Positions 50,846 through 59,269 of a stretch of DNA of 64,000 nucleotides are shown piece after piece (the stretch's first letter is position 1; each line of letters starts with the position of its first letter). The translations under genes and the position numbers were made by a program. The notes under the pieces were generated by a model, which did no database searches, had not been told where the DNA came from, and worked only from the letters and a program-made list of their open reading frames with translations. The stretch spans positions 88,161 through 152,160 of the forward strand of contig DDTH01000008.1 in NCBI GenBank assembly GCA_002344055.1, in the 5' to 3' direction. This DNA comes from Sphingomonadales bacterium UBA2369. GTDB lineage: Bacteria > Pseudomonadota > Alphaproteobacteria > Sphingomonadales > Sphingomonadaceae.

Positions 50846-52327
50846 TTATCGACCTCTGAGTGCTTCTCGAAGTGCATCCATATTGGCGCTAGTTAGCCCT
50901 AGGCTCCGCCATAGGCCTTTATGCACCATCAAGTTCCACTTAGTACTAAACTTTCCTCCTCCCATATAGCTGTATGTCGCCCTCAGCCTCTCGTGGTGTC
51001 TTCCAACGACATTATAATAATAAAGTGTGTCCAGCATGTATGATAGGGCGAATTTAGCACGAATTCCTTCTGATGTTCGATTCTTGATCGCCTCAAGAAG
51101 ATCGGCCTGAGAAGGGAACATCTTTCCTACATCAGTTATCGCTCTAATTGCGAGCAAGAACTCAGGTTCCAGGCCACCGATAGCATCCTCTACTTCTCGC
51201 CGAAGATAGTCAGAGTACTCTGTCTCTGCATCCAAAAGATCGCGCAATCGTATTCCTTCAAAGGAATTATTGTTTAGAGCTGCTTTAGCGGCATATTTGA
51301 TAAAAGCGACAAAGTCCCTTGGCCTCATAAACGTTCTATCATTGATATATGTGAATATTGCAGATGGAGTAGTTCCCTCTCGACGCAATGACGAAATGTT
51401 AAATAGAGCTGGCCATGCCACTTGGAAAAGAAGGATATCGTTTCCTTCTGCATCAGGAACAAGAGCTCTAGAAATGCGATAAGCTAGGAGATTCTTAATT
51501 CTATTTTCAGTCCAGCTTATATCGAGCGTCTTATCACGAAATTTGTTCCTGTCTCCCGAAGTCAGTAGATCATATATATCTGTACGCAACATCATAACAG
51601 GATACAATTGCTGACGCTTCTCTTTCATATCACTGTGAAATTGTACTATAGCCTTTTCTAGGCCAATCAAACCATCGTGATATCTTCTCTCCAGTTTTCC
51701 GTGAGCTACAGCATATCGGTATTCCTCGTCTAACTCATCGAATATCACATAGTAAGGCTTATCGTACGGAAGCTTGTCAGCCACATTAAGGAATGATCCT
51801 CTCATTCTCTCTCCTAAAGTAAATCCTGTTCCTAGAATATTAATTGCGCCGCCACGAGTAAAAATCTCTCTTATCCGAGATAGTCCACGTCGTGCATTTG
51901 GTTTGAATTTCCATTTCAAATAGAATTTTAGTCGTCGGGAAACATTCGGATCTGCGATAGTTAGTCTGATAAATGACAACACTATTACATGATACCATAG
52001 GCGCTTGTACTGATCTTGCGCGTCATCGGGATTGGTAATGAGGCCGTGGATCGGAGAGTCCTTGAAGTCTCTGAATGAGAGCTTTGCGCATCGACCTACT
52101 CTTTGAGGGTCGTTTACGTCGGCAAGCCATTGAGCAACGGCACTCTTCCCGGCGCCTTTATGACCTACGAGCGAGAGGACAGCGCCCGACTCGATCTTCG
52201 TGACGTCATTATAGTGATAGAAATAGCGACGGATGTCGTCAGATTCCGCCGCTATATCCCAGTTGGCTAGAGCTTCGAGGAGAGGCTGGTTCGAACAATT
52301 GCCGCTACCTCGATATGCCTGATCCAT
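50846..52327 (-). CDS. P-loop ATPase, Sll1717 family (defence-type singleton)
   Basis: A 493-aa protein with Walker A GHKGAGKSA (residues 55-63) preceded by ESGAVLSLV. The Walker B-like YYVIFDELDEEYR (residues 192-204) is typical of the Sll1717/KAP-like STAND-related NTPases seen in defence islands. The remaining 290 residues are helical and unassigned; RPRDFVAFIKYAAKAAL near residue 345 looks like part of the AAA lid. Codon use is strikingly AT-rich (TTA, ATA, AGA) against a high-GC background, indicating recent transfer. ATG 52327 is chosen since a run of eight G lies 8 nt upstream as Shine-Dalgarno. No effector-like partner gene is adjacent. Confidence 0.75.
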   Translation of the reverse strand: MDQAYRGSGNCSNQPLLEALANWDIAAESDDIRRYFYHYNDVTKIESGAVLSLVGHKGAGKSAVAQWLADVNDPQRVGRCAKLSFRDFKDSPIHGLITNPDDAQDQYKRLWYHVIVLSFIRLTIADPNVSRRLKFYLKWKFKPNARRGLSRIREIFTRGGAINILGTGFTLGERMRGSFLNVADKLPYDKPYYVIFDELDEEYRYAVAHGKLERRYHDGLIGLEKAIVQFHSDMKEKRQQLYPVMMLRTDIYDLLTSGDRNKFRDKTLDISWTENRIKNLLAYRISRALVPDAEGNDILLFQVAWPALFNISSLRREGTTPSAIFTYINDRTFMRPRDFVAFIKYAAKAALNNNSFEGIRLRDLLDAETEYSDYLRREVEDAIGGLEPEFLLAIRAITDVGKMFPSQADLLEAIKNRTSEGIRAKFALSYMLDTLYYYNVVGRHHERLRATYSYMGGGKFSTKWNLMVHKGLWRSLGLTSANMDALREALRGR

Positions 52328-52335
52328 CGCGCTAT

Positions 52336-52343
52336 CCCCCCCC
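52336..52343 (-). promoter_or_regulatory. G8 homopolymer acting as Shine-Dalgarno of the ATPase gene
   Basis: Eight consecutive G on the minus strand (C on the plus strand), placed 8 nt before ATG 52327. It serves as a strong ribosome-binding site. Slippage here would alter the distance or strength rather than the reading frame. Confidence 0.6.
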
Positions 52344-52421
52344 AGGCACCAGTTTAAATTCCGGGAGTTTGGCCTTGTCAAGTGAGACCCAAGGCGAAGA
52401 TGGTGGAAAGTAATCGATTAG

Positions 52422-54056
52422 CTAGACTAGCCTACTCTGCTTCACTGCGGCCTCGATGAAGCTCGCGAACAGGGGATGCGGGTCGAACGGCTTGCTCTTC
52501 AGCTCCGGATGGAATTGCACGCCGATGAACCAGGGATGGTCCGGCCGCTCGACGATCTCCGGCAGCGCGCCATCCGGGCTCGTGCCGCTGAACACCAGCC
52601 CGCCTTGCTCCAGCGCGTCGCGATAATGGGTGTTCACCTCGTAGCGATGCCGGTGGCGCTCGCTGATCTCGGTGGCGCCATAGATGCTCGCGACGCGGCT
52701 ATTGCCACCGAGCTTCGCGGGATAGGCGCCAAGCCGCATCGTGCCGCCAAGATCACCGCCGGCGGCACGCTGCTGCAGGCCGTCCTCGGTCATCCATTCG
52801 GTGATCAGGCCGACGACCGGATCGCTTGTCTCGCCGAATTCGGTCGAACTGGCCTCCGCAAAGCCCTCCGCCCGCGCCGCGTCGATGCAGGCCATCTGCA
52901 TGCCCAGGCAAATGCCGAAGAACGGCACCTTCCGCTCGCGCGCGAAAGCCACAGAAGCGATCTTTCCTTCCGACCCGCGCTCCCCGAAGCCCCCGGGAAC
53001 GAGGATTGCGTGCATCGGCTCCAGCCGCCCGGCAATGTCGGTCTCGGGATGCTCGAACATCTCGGCATCCAGCCACTTGATGTTGACCTTCACCCGGTTG
53101 GCGATGCCGCCATGCACCAGCGCCTCGGTCAGGCTCTTATAGGCGTCCGCGAGGCCGACATATTTGCCGACCACGCCGATCGTCACCTCGCCCTCGGGAT
53201 GGAGCAGCCGGTCCATCACATCGTCCCAGCGCACCAGATTGGGCGGTGGCGCATCGTCGATGCCGAAGGCGTCCAGCACCTCCGCGTCCAGACCCGCTTC
53301 GTGATATTGCGCTGGCACCGCATAGATGGACTTCGCGTCGAGCGCGGGGATAACAGCTTCCTTGCGGACGTTGCAGAACAGGGCGATCTTCGCCCGGTCA
53401 CTCTCCGGCAGCGGATGCTCGCAGCGGCAGACGATCACTTCGGGCTGGATGCCGAGGCTGGTCAGTTCGCGCACGCTATGCTGGGTCGGCTTGGTCTTCA
53501 GTTCGCCCGCGGCGGCAATGAATGGGACCAAAGTCGTGTGGATCGACAGCGTCTGCCCCCTGCCCGCCTCGTTGCGGAACTGCCGGATCGCCTCGATGAA
53601 CGGCAGCGATTCGATGTCGCCCACGGTGCCGCCAACCTCGCAGATCATGAAATCGAGACCGGGATCGACATCGCCGCCGATGAACTCCTTGATCGCGTTG
53701 GTGACGTGCGGGACGACCTGCACGGTCGCGCCGAGATAATCGCCCCGCCGCTCCTTCGCGATGATGTCGCGATAAATGCGCCCGGTCGTGATGTTGTCCG
53801 ACTGCCGCGCCGCGACACCGCTGAAGCGCTCATAGTGGCCGAGGTCGAGATCGGTCTCCGCCCCGTCATCGGTCACATAGACTTCGCCATGCTGATAGGG
53901 ACTCATCGTTCCCGGATCGACGTTCAGATAAGGATCGAGCTTACGCAGGCGCACGGTGTAGCCGCGCGCCTGCAGGAGGGCGGCGAGCGATGCCGCCATG
54001 AGACCTTTGCCGAGCGAGGAGACCACGCCGCCGGTAATGAAAATGAACCGCGCCAT
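52422..54056 (-). CDS. pyrG: CTP synthase
   Basis: A 544-aa enzyme of the usual PyrG length. The synthetase domain starts ARFIFITGGVVSSLGKGLMA and includes EVGGTVGDIESLPFIEAIRQ. The class I glutaminase domain has PFFGICLGMQMACIDAARAE with the nucleophilic Cys, and VQFHPELKSKP with the catalytic His-x-Glu. It makes CTP from UTP, ATP and glutamine. It is transcribed after secG (83-nt gap) in the order tpiA, secG, pyrG, a conserved arrangement. Confidence 0.97.
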   Translation of the reverse strand: MARFIFITGGVVSSLGKGLMAASLAALLQARGYTVRLRKLDPYLNVDPGTMSPYQHGEVYVTDDGAETDLDLGHYERFSGVAARQSDNITTGRIYRDIIAKERRGDYLGATVQVVPHVTNAIKEFIGGDVDPGLDFMICEVGGTVGDIESLPFIEAIRQFRNEAGRGQTLSIHTTLVPFIAAAGELKTKPTQHSVRELTSLGIQPEVIVCRCEHPLPESDRAKIALFCNVRKEAVIPALDAKSIYAVPAQYHEAGLDAEVLDAFGIDDAPPPNLVRWDDVMDRLLHPEGEVTIGVVGKYVGLADAYKSLTEALVHGGIANRVKVNIKWLDAEMFEHPETDIAGRLEPMHAILVPGGFGERGSEGKIASVAFARERKVPFFGICLGMQMACIDAARAEGFAEASSTEFGETSDPVVGLITEWMTEDGLQQRAAGGDLGGTMRLGAYPAKLGGNSRVASIYGATEISERHRHRYEVNTHYRDALEQGGLVFSGTSPDGALPEIVERPDHPWFIGVQFHPELKSKPFDPHPLFASFIEAAVKQSRLV

Positions 54057-54139
54057 GGGAGTTGAGGCTTAAGCGGGGATCGGGCTGCGGGGCAAGGGCG
54101 GGAATCGGGCGCCCGCGAAAAATCCTGTGCCCAAGCGGC

Positions 54140-54514
54140 TTATTGAGCGATCGGCACGCCGCCCTGCTGGTTCGCCGGTGCCGCCGGGGCGGGTGCCGGG
54201 GTTGCGGGGGCAGGCTGGGCCGGAGCGGGCTGGGCGCCGGACGCCGGGTCCGCCTGCTTGACCGCGTTCGCGTCGATCACGCGCGGTCCGCCCTGCTGCG
54301 CGGCGAGCGCCGCCAGCACGATCGACAGCACGATGAAGATCGTCGCCAGGATCGTGGTCGCGCGGGTCAGAAAGTCCGCCGCGCCACGCGCGCTCATCAT
54401 TCCCGACGGGCTGCCGCCACCGGCAAGCCCGCCGCCTTCGGAACGCTGCATCAGGATGACGGCGATCAGAGCAATGGCGACGAGCGTCTGGACGATCAGG
54501 ATGAAGAGGAACAT
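54140..54514 (-). CDS. secG: Preprotein translocase subunit SecG
   Basis: A 124-aa protein with the SecG pattern: N-terminal TM (LFILIVQTLVAIALIAVILM), the Gln/Gly-rich linker MQRSEGGGLAGGGSPSGMMS, a second TM (about 48-70), and a Pro/Ala/Gln-rich tail (PAPAQPAPATPAPAPAAP). It is an accessory subunit of SecYEG in the inner membrane. Placed between tpiA and pyrG in the operon. Confidence 0.92.
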   Translation of the reverse strand: MFLFILIVQTLVAIALIAVILMQRSEGGGLAGGGSPSGMMSARGAADFLTRATTILATIFIVLSIVLAALAAQQGGPRVIDANAVKQADPASGAQPAPAQPAPATPAPAPAAPANQQGGVPIAQ

Positions 54515-54538
54515 GTGCGGCTTTCGAAGGCGGGAGGT

Positions 54539-54558
54539 GCGCGCGGGTCGCCGCGCGC
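54539..54558. repeat. GC hairpin between tpiA and secG
   Basis: An 8-bp perfect stem gcgcgcgg (54539-54546) with ccgcgcgc (54551-54558) and a gtcg loop. It lies in the 95-nt tpiA-secG spacer. No T-run. Possibly an RNA-processing or attenuation element. Confidence 0.4.
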
Positions 54559-54609
54559 CGTGCCGGGCGACTTAGTGGATGAGGGCGCGCCGTGCAACCA
54601 GTCGGCTGT

Positions 54610-55368
54610 TCAGCTCTTCCCTGCGGCCTCGATGATCGGCACGAACAGTTCGGCCGTGAGGCTCGCGCCCCCGACCAGCGCGCCGTCGACGTCCGGCACG
54701 GCGAACAATTCGGCGGCATTGTCGGCCTTCACCGAGCCGCCGTAGAGGATGCGGACCTGCTCGCCGCCCACACCAGGCCCAGCCGAACCGTCGGTCAGCG
54801 CGCGCCGGATCGCGGCATGCATTTCAGCCACGTCCGCGGGCGTCGCGGTCTTGCCAGTGCCGATCGCCCAGATCGGCTCATAAGCGACGACCAGTTCACC
54901 CTCGCCGGTTCCCGCCGGCAGCGATTCGGCCAGCTGGCGCGTCACCACCTCGATATGCCGGCCTGCCTCGCGCTCCGCCTCGCTCTCGCCGACGCACACG
55001 ATCGCGGTCAGGCCCGCGGCCAGCGCCGCTTCCGCCTTCGCGCGCACCTCCGCGCTGGTCTCGTGCTGGTCCGCCCGCCGCTCGGAATGGCCGACGATGG
55101 CCAGCCGCCCGCCCGCTTCCCTGATCATTCCGGCCGACACATTGCCGGTATGCGCGCCGCTTGCGGCCGCGTGGCAATCCTGCGCGCCGATTCTCAGGCC
55201 GGCGCCCCGCGCGACCGCTGCCGACAGCAAGGTGAAGGGCGGGCACACCGCCACGTCCACCCCCGGCGCCGCGCGCGCCGCCTCCGCCATCGCCAGCAAC
55301 TCCTTCAGGGCGGCGAGGCTGCCATTCATCTTCCAGTTTCCGGCAACCAGTTTTCGGCGCAGATGCAC
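54610..55368 (-). CDS. tpiA: Triosephosphate isomerase
   Basis: A 252-aa TIM barrel. Catalytic landmarks are KLVAGNWKMNG with Asn/Lys, IVGHSERRADQHETS with the electrophilic His, and VVAYEPIWAIGTGKTA with the base Glu and the flexible loop. ILYGGSVKADNAAEL is the phosphate-binding end. It interconverts DHAP and glyceraldehyde-3-phosphate. GTG at 55368 is chosen, after GGGAGAAACAAGC. An earlier ATG at 55410 gives an unconserved extension. First gene of tpiA-secG-pyrG and divergent from ppiD. Confidence 0.96.
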   Translation of the reverse strand: MHLRRKLVAGNWKMNGSLAALKELLAMAEAARAAPGVDVAVCPPFTLLSAAVARGAGLRIGAQDCHAAASGAHTGNVSAGMIREAGGRLAIVGHSERRADQHETSAEVRAKAEAALAAGLTAIVCVGESEAEREAGRHIEVVTRQLAESLPAGTGEGELVVAYEPIWAIGTGKTATPADVAEMHAAIRRALTDGSAGPGVGGEQVRILYGGSVKADNAAELFAVPDVDGALVGGASLTAELFVPIIEAAGKS

Positions 55369-55548
55369 GCTTGTTTCTCCCGCGGAGCAAAGTCCCGCGC
55401 CGGGTAGCAAGCCGGGTGCGGCCCGCCAAGCGGCCGCTTGCAGCCGGACGGTCGAAACTTGCCGCGAGCGGACGCCCCCCTTATGGGTCGCCCGCCGGCC
55501 GTCGCGCCGCCACCTTCAATCCCCTCGATCGGATAAAAAGTCTCGTCC

Positions 55549-57486
55549 ATGGCCCAGAAGAGCAAAGTTCGTTCCGCCATTCTCTTCGGGGCCCTCGGCC
55601 TCGCGCTGGTTGCAATGGTCGTCACCGGCTTCGGCACCGACGGCATGGGCGGCATGGGCAGTGCCGGCGGCAGCCAACAGGGCCAGACGATCGTCGAGGT
55701 CGATGGCGAAGGCATCACCGACCAGCAGGTCCGCGAGCGGCTGAACGAGGTCTTTTCCCGGGCCTCGCGCGAAGACCCCACGCTGACGCGAGAGCAATTT
55801 TACGAGCGCTATTATGACGATCTGCTTGCACAGCTGATCGAGGAGCGGCGGGTGCTGATTTCCGCGCGCAAGCTCGGCTTCGTCGTGCCGGACGTGCTGG
55901 TCGATCGGGCAATCGTGGAGAATCCGGCCTTCCTCAACGTCGCCGGACAATTTGACGACGCCACCTTCCGCAGCGCGCTGCAGGCGCAGAATTATACCGA
56001 AGCCAGGTATCGGAACGACATCACCTCCGGGCTGCTCGCCCGCATGCTGCTGGGACCGGTCAGCGGCGGTGCCCGCCTGCCCGAGGACAGCATCCGCAGC
56101 TATGCGAACCTGCAACTCGAGACGCGTACGGGCCAGTTCGGCGTCGTCCCGACCCAGGCGCTGACCGCCGGGATCAACCCGAGCGATCAGGACGTCGCCA
56201 ATTTCTACCAGCAGAATCAGCGTCAATTCTTCCTGCCCGAGCGCCGGGTGCTGCGCTTCGCGCTGATCGGCCGCGAGCAATTGGGCGACGCCGTCCGCGC
56301 GACCGATCAGGAAATCGCGGCTCATTATCAGGAGAATCAGGCGCAATACGGCCCGACCGAGACGCGCAGCGTCCAGATCTTCACCGCGCAGGACGAGGCA
56401 GCCGCCCGCCGCTTCGCCGATTCGGTCCGAGGCGGAACAAGCTTTGCCGATGCCGCCGGTGCCGCCGGTTTCGCCGCAGCCGACATCAACTTCCCGAACC
56501 AGCGCCGCGAGCAGTTGGCCAGCGCGACCAGCCCGGAAGTCGCCGAAGCCACTTTCAGCGCGACGCAGGGCGGGCTGGTGGGCCCGACCCGCACCCCGAC
56601 CGGCTTCAAGGTCGTTCGCGTCGAGAGCATCACGCGCACCGACGGCCGCCCGCTCGAGGCGGTGCGCGCCGAGATCGTGGCCGCGGTCGAGCAGCGCAAA
56701 CTGGTCGAAGCACTGACCACCAAGATCGAGCAGATCGAGGAACAGGTCTCCGATGGCGCGAGCTTCGAGGAAGTCGCGCGCGAGGCCGGGCTACAGATGC
56801 AGACCACGCCCGCGATGACGGCGGCCGGCGCAGCGCCGAATTTCCAGCTGCCGCAGCCACTCGCGCCTTTGCTGGCCGAAGCCTTCCAGCTCGAACCCAA
56901 CGAGCGCCCGGTCGTCGCCACGGTCACGGCCGACCAGCAATTCGCGCTGATCCAGGTCGGCAATGTCATCGCCCCTGCCGCGCCGCCGCTCGACCAGATC
57001 AGGGACGACGTCCGCAACCGCTTGATCCGCCGGACCGCAGCGGAGCGGGGCCGCCAGATCGCGGAGGCCATCGTCACCAAGATCAATGGCGGCATGGCCC
57101 CGGCCCAGGCTTATGCCCAGGCAGGCGTCGCCCTGCCGCCGCCGGAAACGGTGACGCGGCGTCGCAGCGAGATTTCGCAGGCGGGCCAGCAGGTGCCGCC
57201 GCCCTTCGCCATCCTGTTCGCCATCCCCGAGGGCCGGACCCGGGCGATCCGCCTGCAGGACGATGAGGGCTGGTTCGTGATCCATCATCAGCGCCGCGTC
57301 GCCGGCAATGTCGATACGGACCGCGAGGCCAGCGCCGCTCTCTCGACCCTGCGGGAACGGCTGGCTGAAACTGTCCGCAGCGAGCTCCAGGCGCAATTCG
57401 CGCGCGGGTTCGGGGCCAGCGTCACCGTGGAGCGCAACGAGGAAGCGATTGCCGCGCTGAAGGCCGCGCTCATCGCCGGCCGTTGA
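55549..57486 (+). CDS. ppiD: Periplasmic peptidyl-prolyl isomerase PpiD/SurA-like
   Basis: A 645-aa membrane-anchored chaperone. One N-terminal TM (residues 7-25: SAILFGALGLALVAMVVTGF) is followed by a SurA-N-like region beginning IVEVDGEGITDQQVRERLN. A parvulin-type rotamase region (about residues 230-360) includes FADSVRGGTSFADAAGAAGF, and a second rotamase-like module and coiled-coil tail complete it. It helps fold newly exported outer-membrane proteins at the periplasmic face. The stop TGA overlaps the TTG start of trpG (57483-57486). Confidence 0.88.
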   Translation: MAQKSKVRSAILFGALGLALVAMVVTGFGTDGMGGMGSAGGSQQGQTIVEVDGEGITDQQVRERLNEVFSRASREDPTLTREQFYERYYDDLLAQLIEERRVLISARKLGFVVPDVLVDRAIVENPAFLNVAGQFDDATFRSALQAQNYTEARYRNDITSGLLARMLLGPVSGGARLPEDSIRSYANLQLETRTGQFGVVPTQALTAGINPSDQDVANFYQQNQRQFFLPERRVLRFALIGREQLGDAVRATDQEIAAHYQENQAQYGPTETRSVQIFTAQDEAAARRFADSVRGGTSFADAAGAAGFAAADINFPNQRREQLASATSPEVAEATFSATQGGLVGPTRTPTGFKVVRVESITRTDGRPLEAVRAEIVAAVEQRKLVEALTTKIEQIEEQVSDGASFEEVAREAGLQMQTTPAMTAAGAAPNFQLPQPLAPLLAEAFQLEPNERPVVATVTADQQFALIQVGNVIAPAAPPLDQIRDDVRNRLIRRTAAERGRQIAEAIVTKINGGMAPAQAYAQAGVALPPPETVTRRRSEISQAGQQVPPPFAILFAIPEGRTRAIRLQDDEGWFVIHHQRRVAGNVDTDREASAALSTLRERLAETVRSELQAQFARGFGASVTVERNEEAIAALKAALIAGR

Positions 57487-58058
57487 TCCTGGTCGTCGAC
57501 AATTACGACAGTTTCACCTGGAATCTCGTTCACTATCTGGCCGAACTGGGCGCACAGGTCATGGTCGTCCGCAATGACGAGCTGACAGCCGCCGAGGCGC
57601 TGGCCAGCGGCGCGGACGCGATCCTGATCTCTCCCGGCCCCGGCACCCCGGACGAAGCTGGAATCAGTCTGGCACTCGTCGCCGCCTGCGCGGAGACGAA
57701 GCGGCCGCTCCTTGGCGTCTGTCTTGGTCATCAGGCGATCGGCCAGTGCTTCGGCGGGCGGGTCGTGCGCGCGCCACGGGTGATGCATGCCAAGACATCG
57801 GCGGTCACGCATGACGGCGCAGGCATCTTCGAAGGACTGCCCTGCCCCTTCGCCGCGGCGCGCTATCATTCTCTGGTCGTTGAGGAACCCGGCCTGCCGG
57901 CTGCCCTTGCCGTCACGGCGCGGGCCGAGGACGGCACCATTCAGGGTCTCCGTCACCTTGCCCTGCCGATTCACGGCGTCCAGTTTCACCCCGAAAGCAT
58001 CGCCTCCGAGCATGGCCATGCGCTGCTGCGCAACTTCGTCACCCTCGCCGCCGCTTGA
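57483..58058 (+). CDS. trpG: Aminodeoxychorismate/anthranilate synthase glutaminase component
   Basis: A 191-aa class I glutaminase. It starts MILVVDNYDSFTWNLVHYLA, then ILISPGPGTPDEAGISLALV, the nucleophilic Cys in LLGVCLGHQAIGQCFGGRVV, and HGVQFHPESIASEHGHALLR with the catalytic His and Glu. It gives ammonia to TrpE or PabB. The start codon TTG shares bases with the ppiD stop, so translation is likely coupled. No trpE, trpD or trpC lies next to it, unlike the usual sphingomonad order, so the partner is elsewhere and PabA function is possible. Confidence 0.9.
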   Translation: MILVVDNYDSFTWNLVHYLAELGAQVMVVRNDELTAAEALASGADAILISPGPGTPDEAGISLALVAACAETKRPLLGVCLGHQAIGQCFGGRVVRAPRVMHAKTSAVTHDGAGIFEGLPCPFAAARYHSLVVEEPGLPAALAVTARAEDGTIQGLRHLALPIHGVQFHPESIASEHGHALLRNFVTLAAA

Positions 58059-58071
58059 CAGCGTCCGGGAC

Positions 58072-58097
58072 GTTCCATACACGTTCCGCAAACGTTC
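58072..58097. promoter_or_regulatory. Tandem alphaproteobacterial LexA boxes in the lexA promoter
   Basis: Three GTTC half-sites (58072-58075, 58083-58086, 58094-58097), each separated by exactly 7 nt, make two overlapping GTTC-N7-GTTC boxes 16 nt before the lexA start. This is the known alphaproteobacterial LexA operator, so lexA is probably autorepressed, perhaps cooperatively. Confidence 0.88.
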
Positions 58098-58112
58098 CTG
58101 GGGAGGTCCTCC

Positions 58113-58778
58113 ATGCTGACGCGCAAGCAACACGAACTGCTCGTTTATATCGACAAGCATCTGCGCGAGACCTGCGTGTCTCCCTCGTTCGAGGAGATGA
58201 AGGATGCGCTCGATCTCAAGTCCAAGAGCGGCGTCCACCGCCTGATCTCGGCGCTTGAGGAACGCGGTTTCATCCGTCGCCTCGCCAACCGGGCGCGCGC
58301 GCTGGAAGTGCTGAAGATGCCGGATGCTGTCGGCGGTCCGGCGCCGACGCCCGCCAATGATAGCGGCCGCCGGGGCCGGATTCCCGAACCGGCCAACGAT
58401 GTGCTCGATATCCCGCTGCACGGCCGCATCGCCGCCGGTACGCCGATCGAGGCGCTGCAGGGCAGCGATACCCTCCCCGTCCCCGCCGCCCTGCTCGGCC
58501 CGGGCGAACATTATGCGCTTGAAGTTGCCGGTGACTCGATGGTGGATGTCGGCATTCTGGACGGCGATTACGCCCTCGTCCGGAAGACCGACACCGCCCG
58601 CGACGGCGAGATCGTGGTGGCCCTGATCAACGAGGAGGAAGCCACGCTCAAGACCTACCGCCGCGAAGGCCAGATGATCCGCCTGGACCCGGCCAACCGG
58701 CAATATGATCCGCAGCGTTATCCTGAAGGCTCGGTACGCATCCAGGGGCGCCTGGCCGGGCTGCTACGGCGTTACTGA
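58113..58778 (+). CDS. lexA: LexA repressor
   Basis: A 221-aa SOS repressor. The N-terminal winged HTH (MLTRKQHELLVYIDKHLRET, then KSKSGVHRLISALEERGFIR) is followed by a linker and the self-cleavage site Ala-Gly in GRIAAGTPIEAL. The catalytic Ser is in EVAGDSMVDVGI and Lys in EATLKTYRREGQ. RecA-ssDNA filaments trigger autocleavage and SOS induction. GGGGAGG precedes ATG 58113. The promoter has three GTTC half-sites. The downstream VOC gene begins 4 nt after the stop and may be co-transcribed. Confidence 0.96.
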   Translation: MLTRKQHELLVYIDKHLRETCVSPSFEEMKDALDLKSKSGVHRLISALEERGFIRRLANRARALEVLKMPDAVGGPAPTPANDSGRRGRIPEPANDVLDIPLHGRIAAGTPIEALQGSDTLPVPAALLGPGEHYALEVAGDSMVDVGILDGDYALVRKTDTARDGEIVVALINEEEATLKTYRREGQMIRLDPANRQYDPQRYPEGSVRIQGRLAGLLRRY

Positions 58779-58782
58779 CACC

Positions 58783-59121
58783 GTGCCGGCCCGCCTGAAT
58801 TATGTCGAACTGACCGCGTTCGACGTTGGTACCGCCAAGCGCTTTTACGAGCGCGCATTTGGCTGGACGCTGACCGATTACGGCACCAGCTACGCCGCGA
58901 CCACGACCGGCGACACCGATATCGGGATTCAGGCCGATAGTGCGGAAGCGGTCGGTGCGCCGTTGCCGGTGATCGAAGTGGACGATCTTGAGATGGCACT
59001 GGCGACGGTGCTCGACGCGGGCGGCACGCTTGCGAAGCCGATCTTCGCCTTTCCCGGTGGCCGCCGCTTCCACTTTCTCGATCCCGGCGGCAATGAACTC
59101 GCCTGCGTGAAGGCGGATTAG
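58783..59121 (+). CDS. VOC (glyoxalase/bleomycin-resistance-like) family protein
   Basis: A 112-aa protein of one vicinal-oxygen-chelate module. It starts LNYVELTAFDVGTAKRFYER, then AFGWTLTDYGTSYA, a central IEVDDLEMALATVLDAGGTL, and the final FHFLDPGGNELACVK. GTG 58783 starts 4 nt after the lexA stop. The substrate is unknown. The proximity to lexA suggests co-transcription but not an SOS function. Confidence 0.8.
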   Translation: MPARLNYVELTAFDVGTAKRFYERAFGWTLTDYGTSYAATTTGDTDIGIQADSAEAVGAPLPVIEVDDLEMALATVLDAGGTLAKPIFAFPGGRRFHFLDPGGNELACVKAD

Positions 59122-59269
59122 CGGCACATCGCTCTCATCCGGCTTTTGCGCCTCCGCAAGAGCCTGATCCGAAATCCACGCTGTTTCCGCCAAGGCGTCT
59201 ATCAGCAATGATCGGCTCCCAGAGTGTCCATGAGCGTCTCGGGTGGCCGTCCGGAATGGAGAGACGCGC

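Noticed and set aside
50679..50969. 96-codon plus-strand frame in the AT-rich region
   Set aside because: No Shine-Dalgarno, no conserved-looking segment, and it runs antisense into the ATPase gene.
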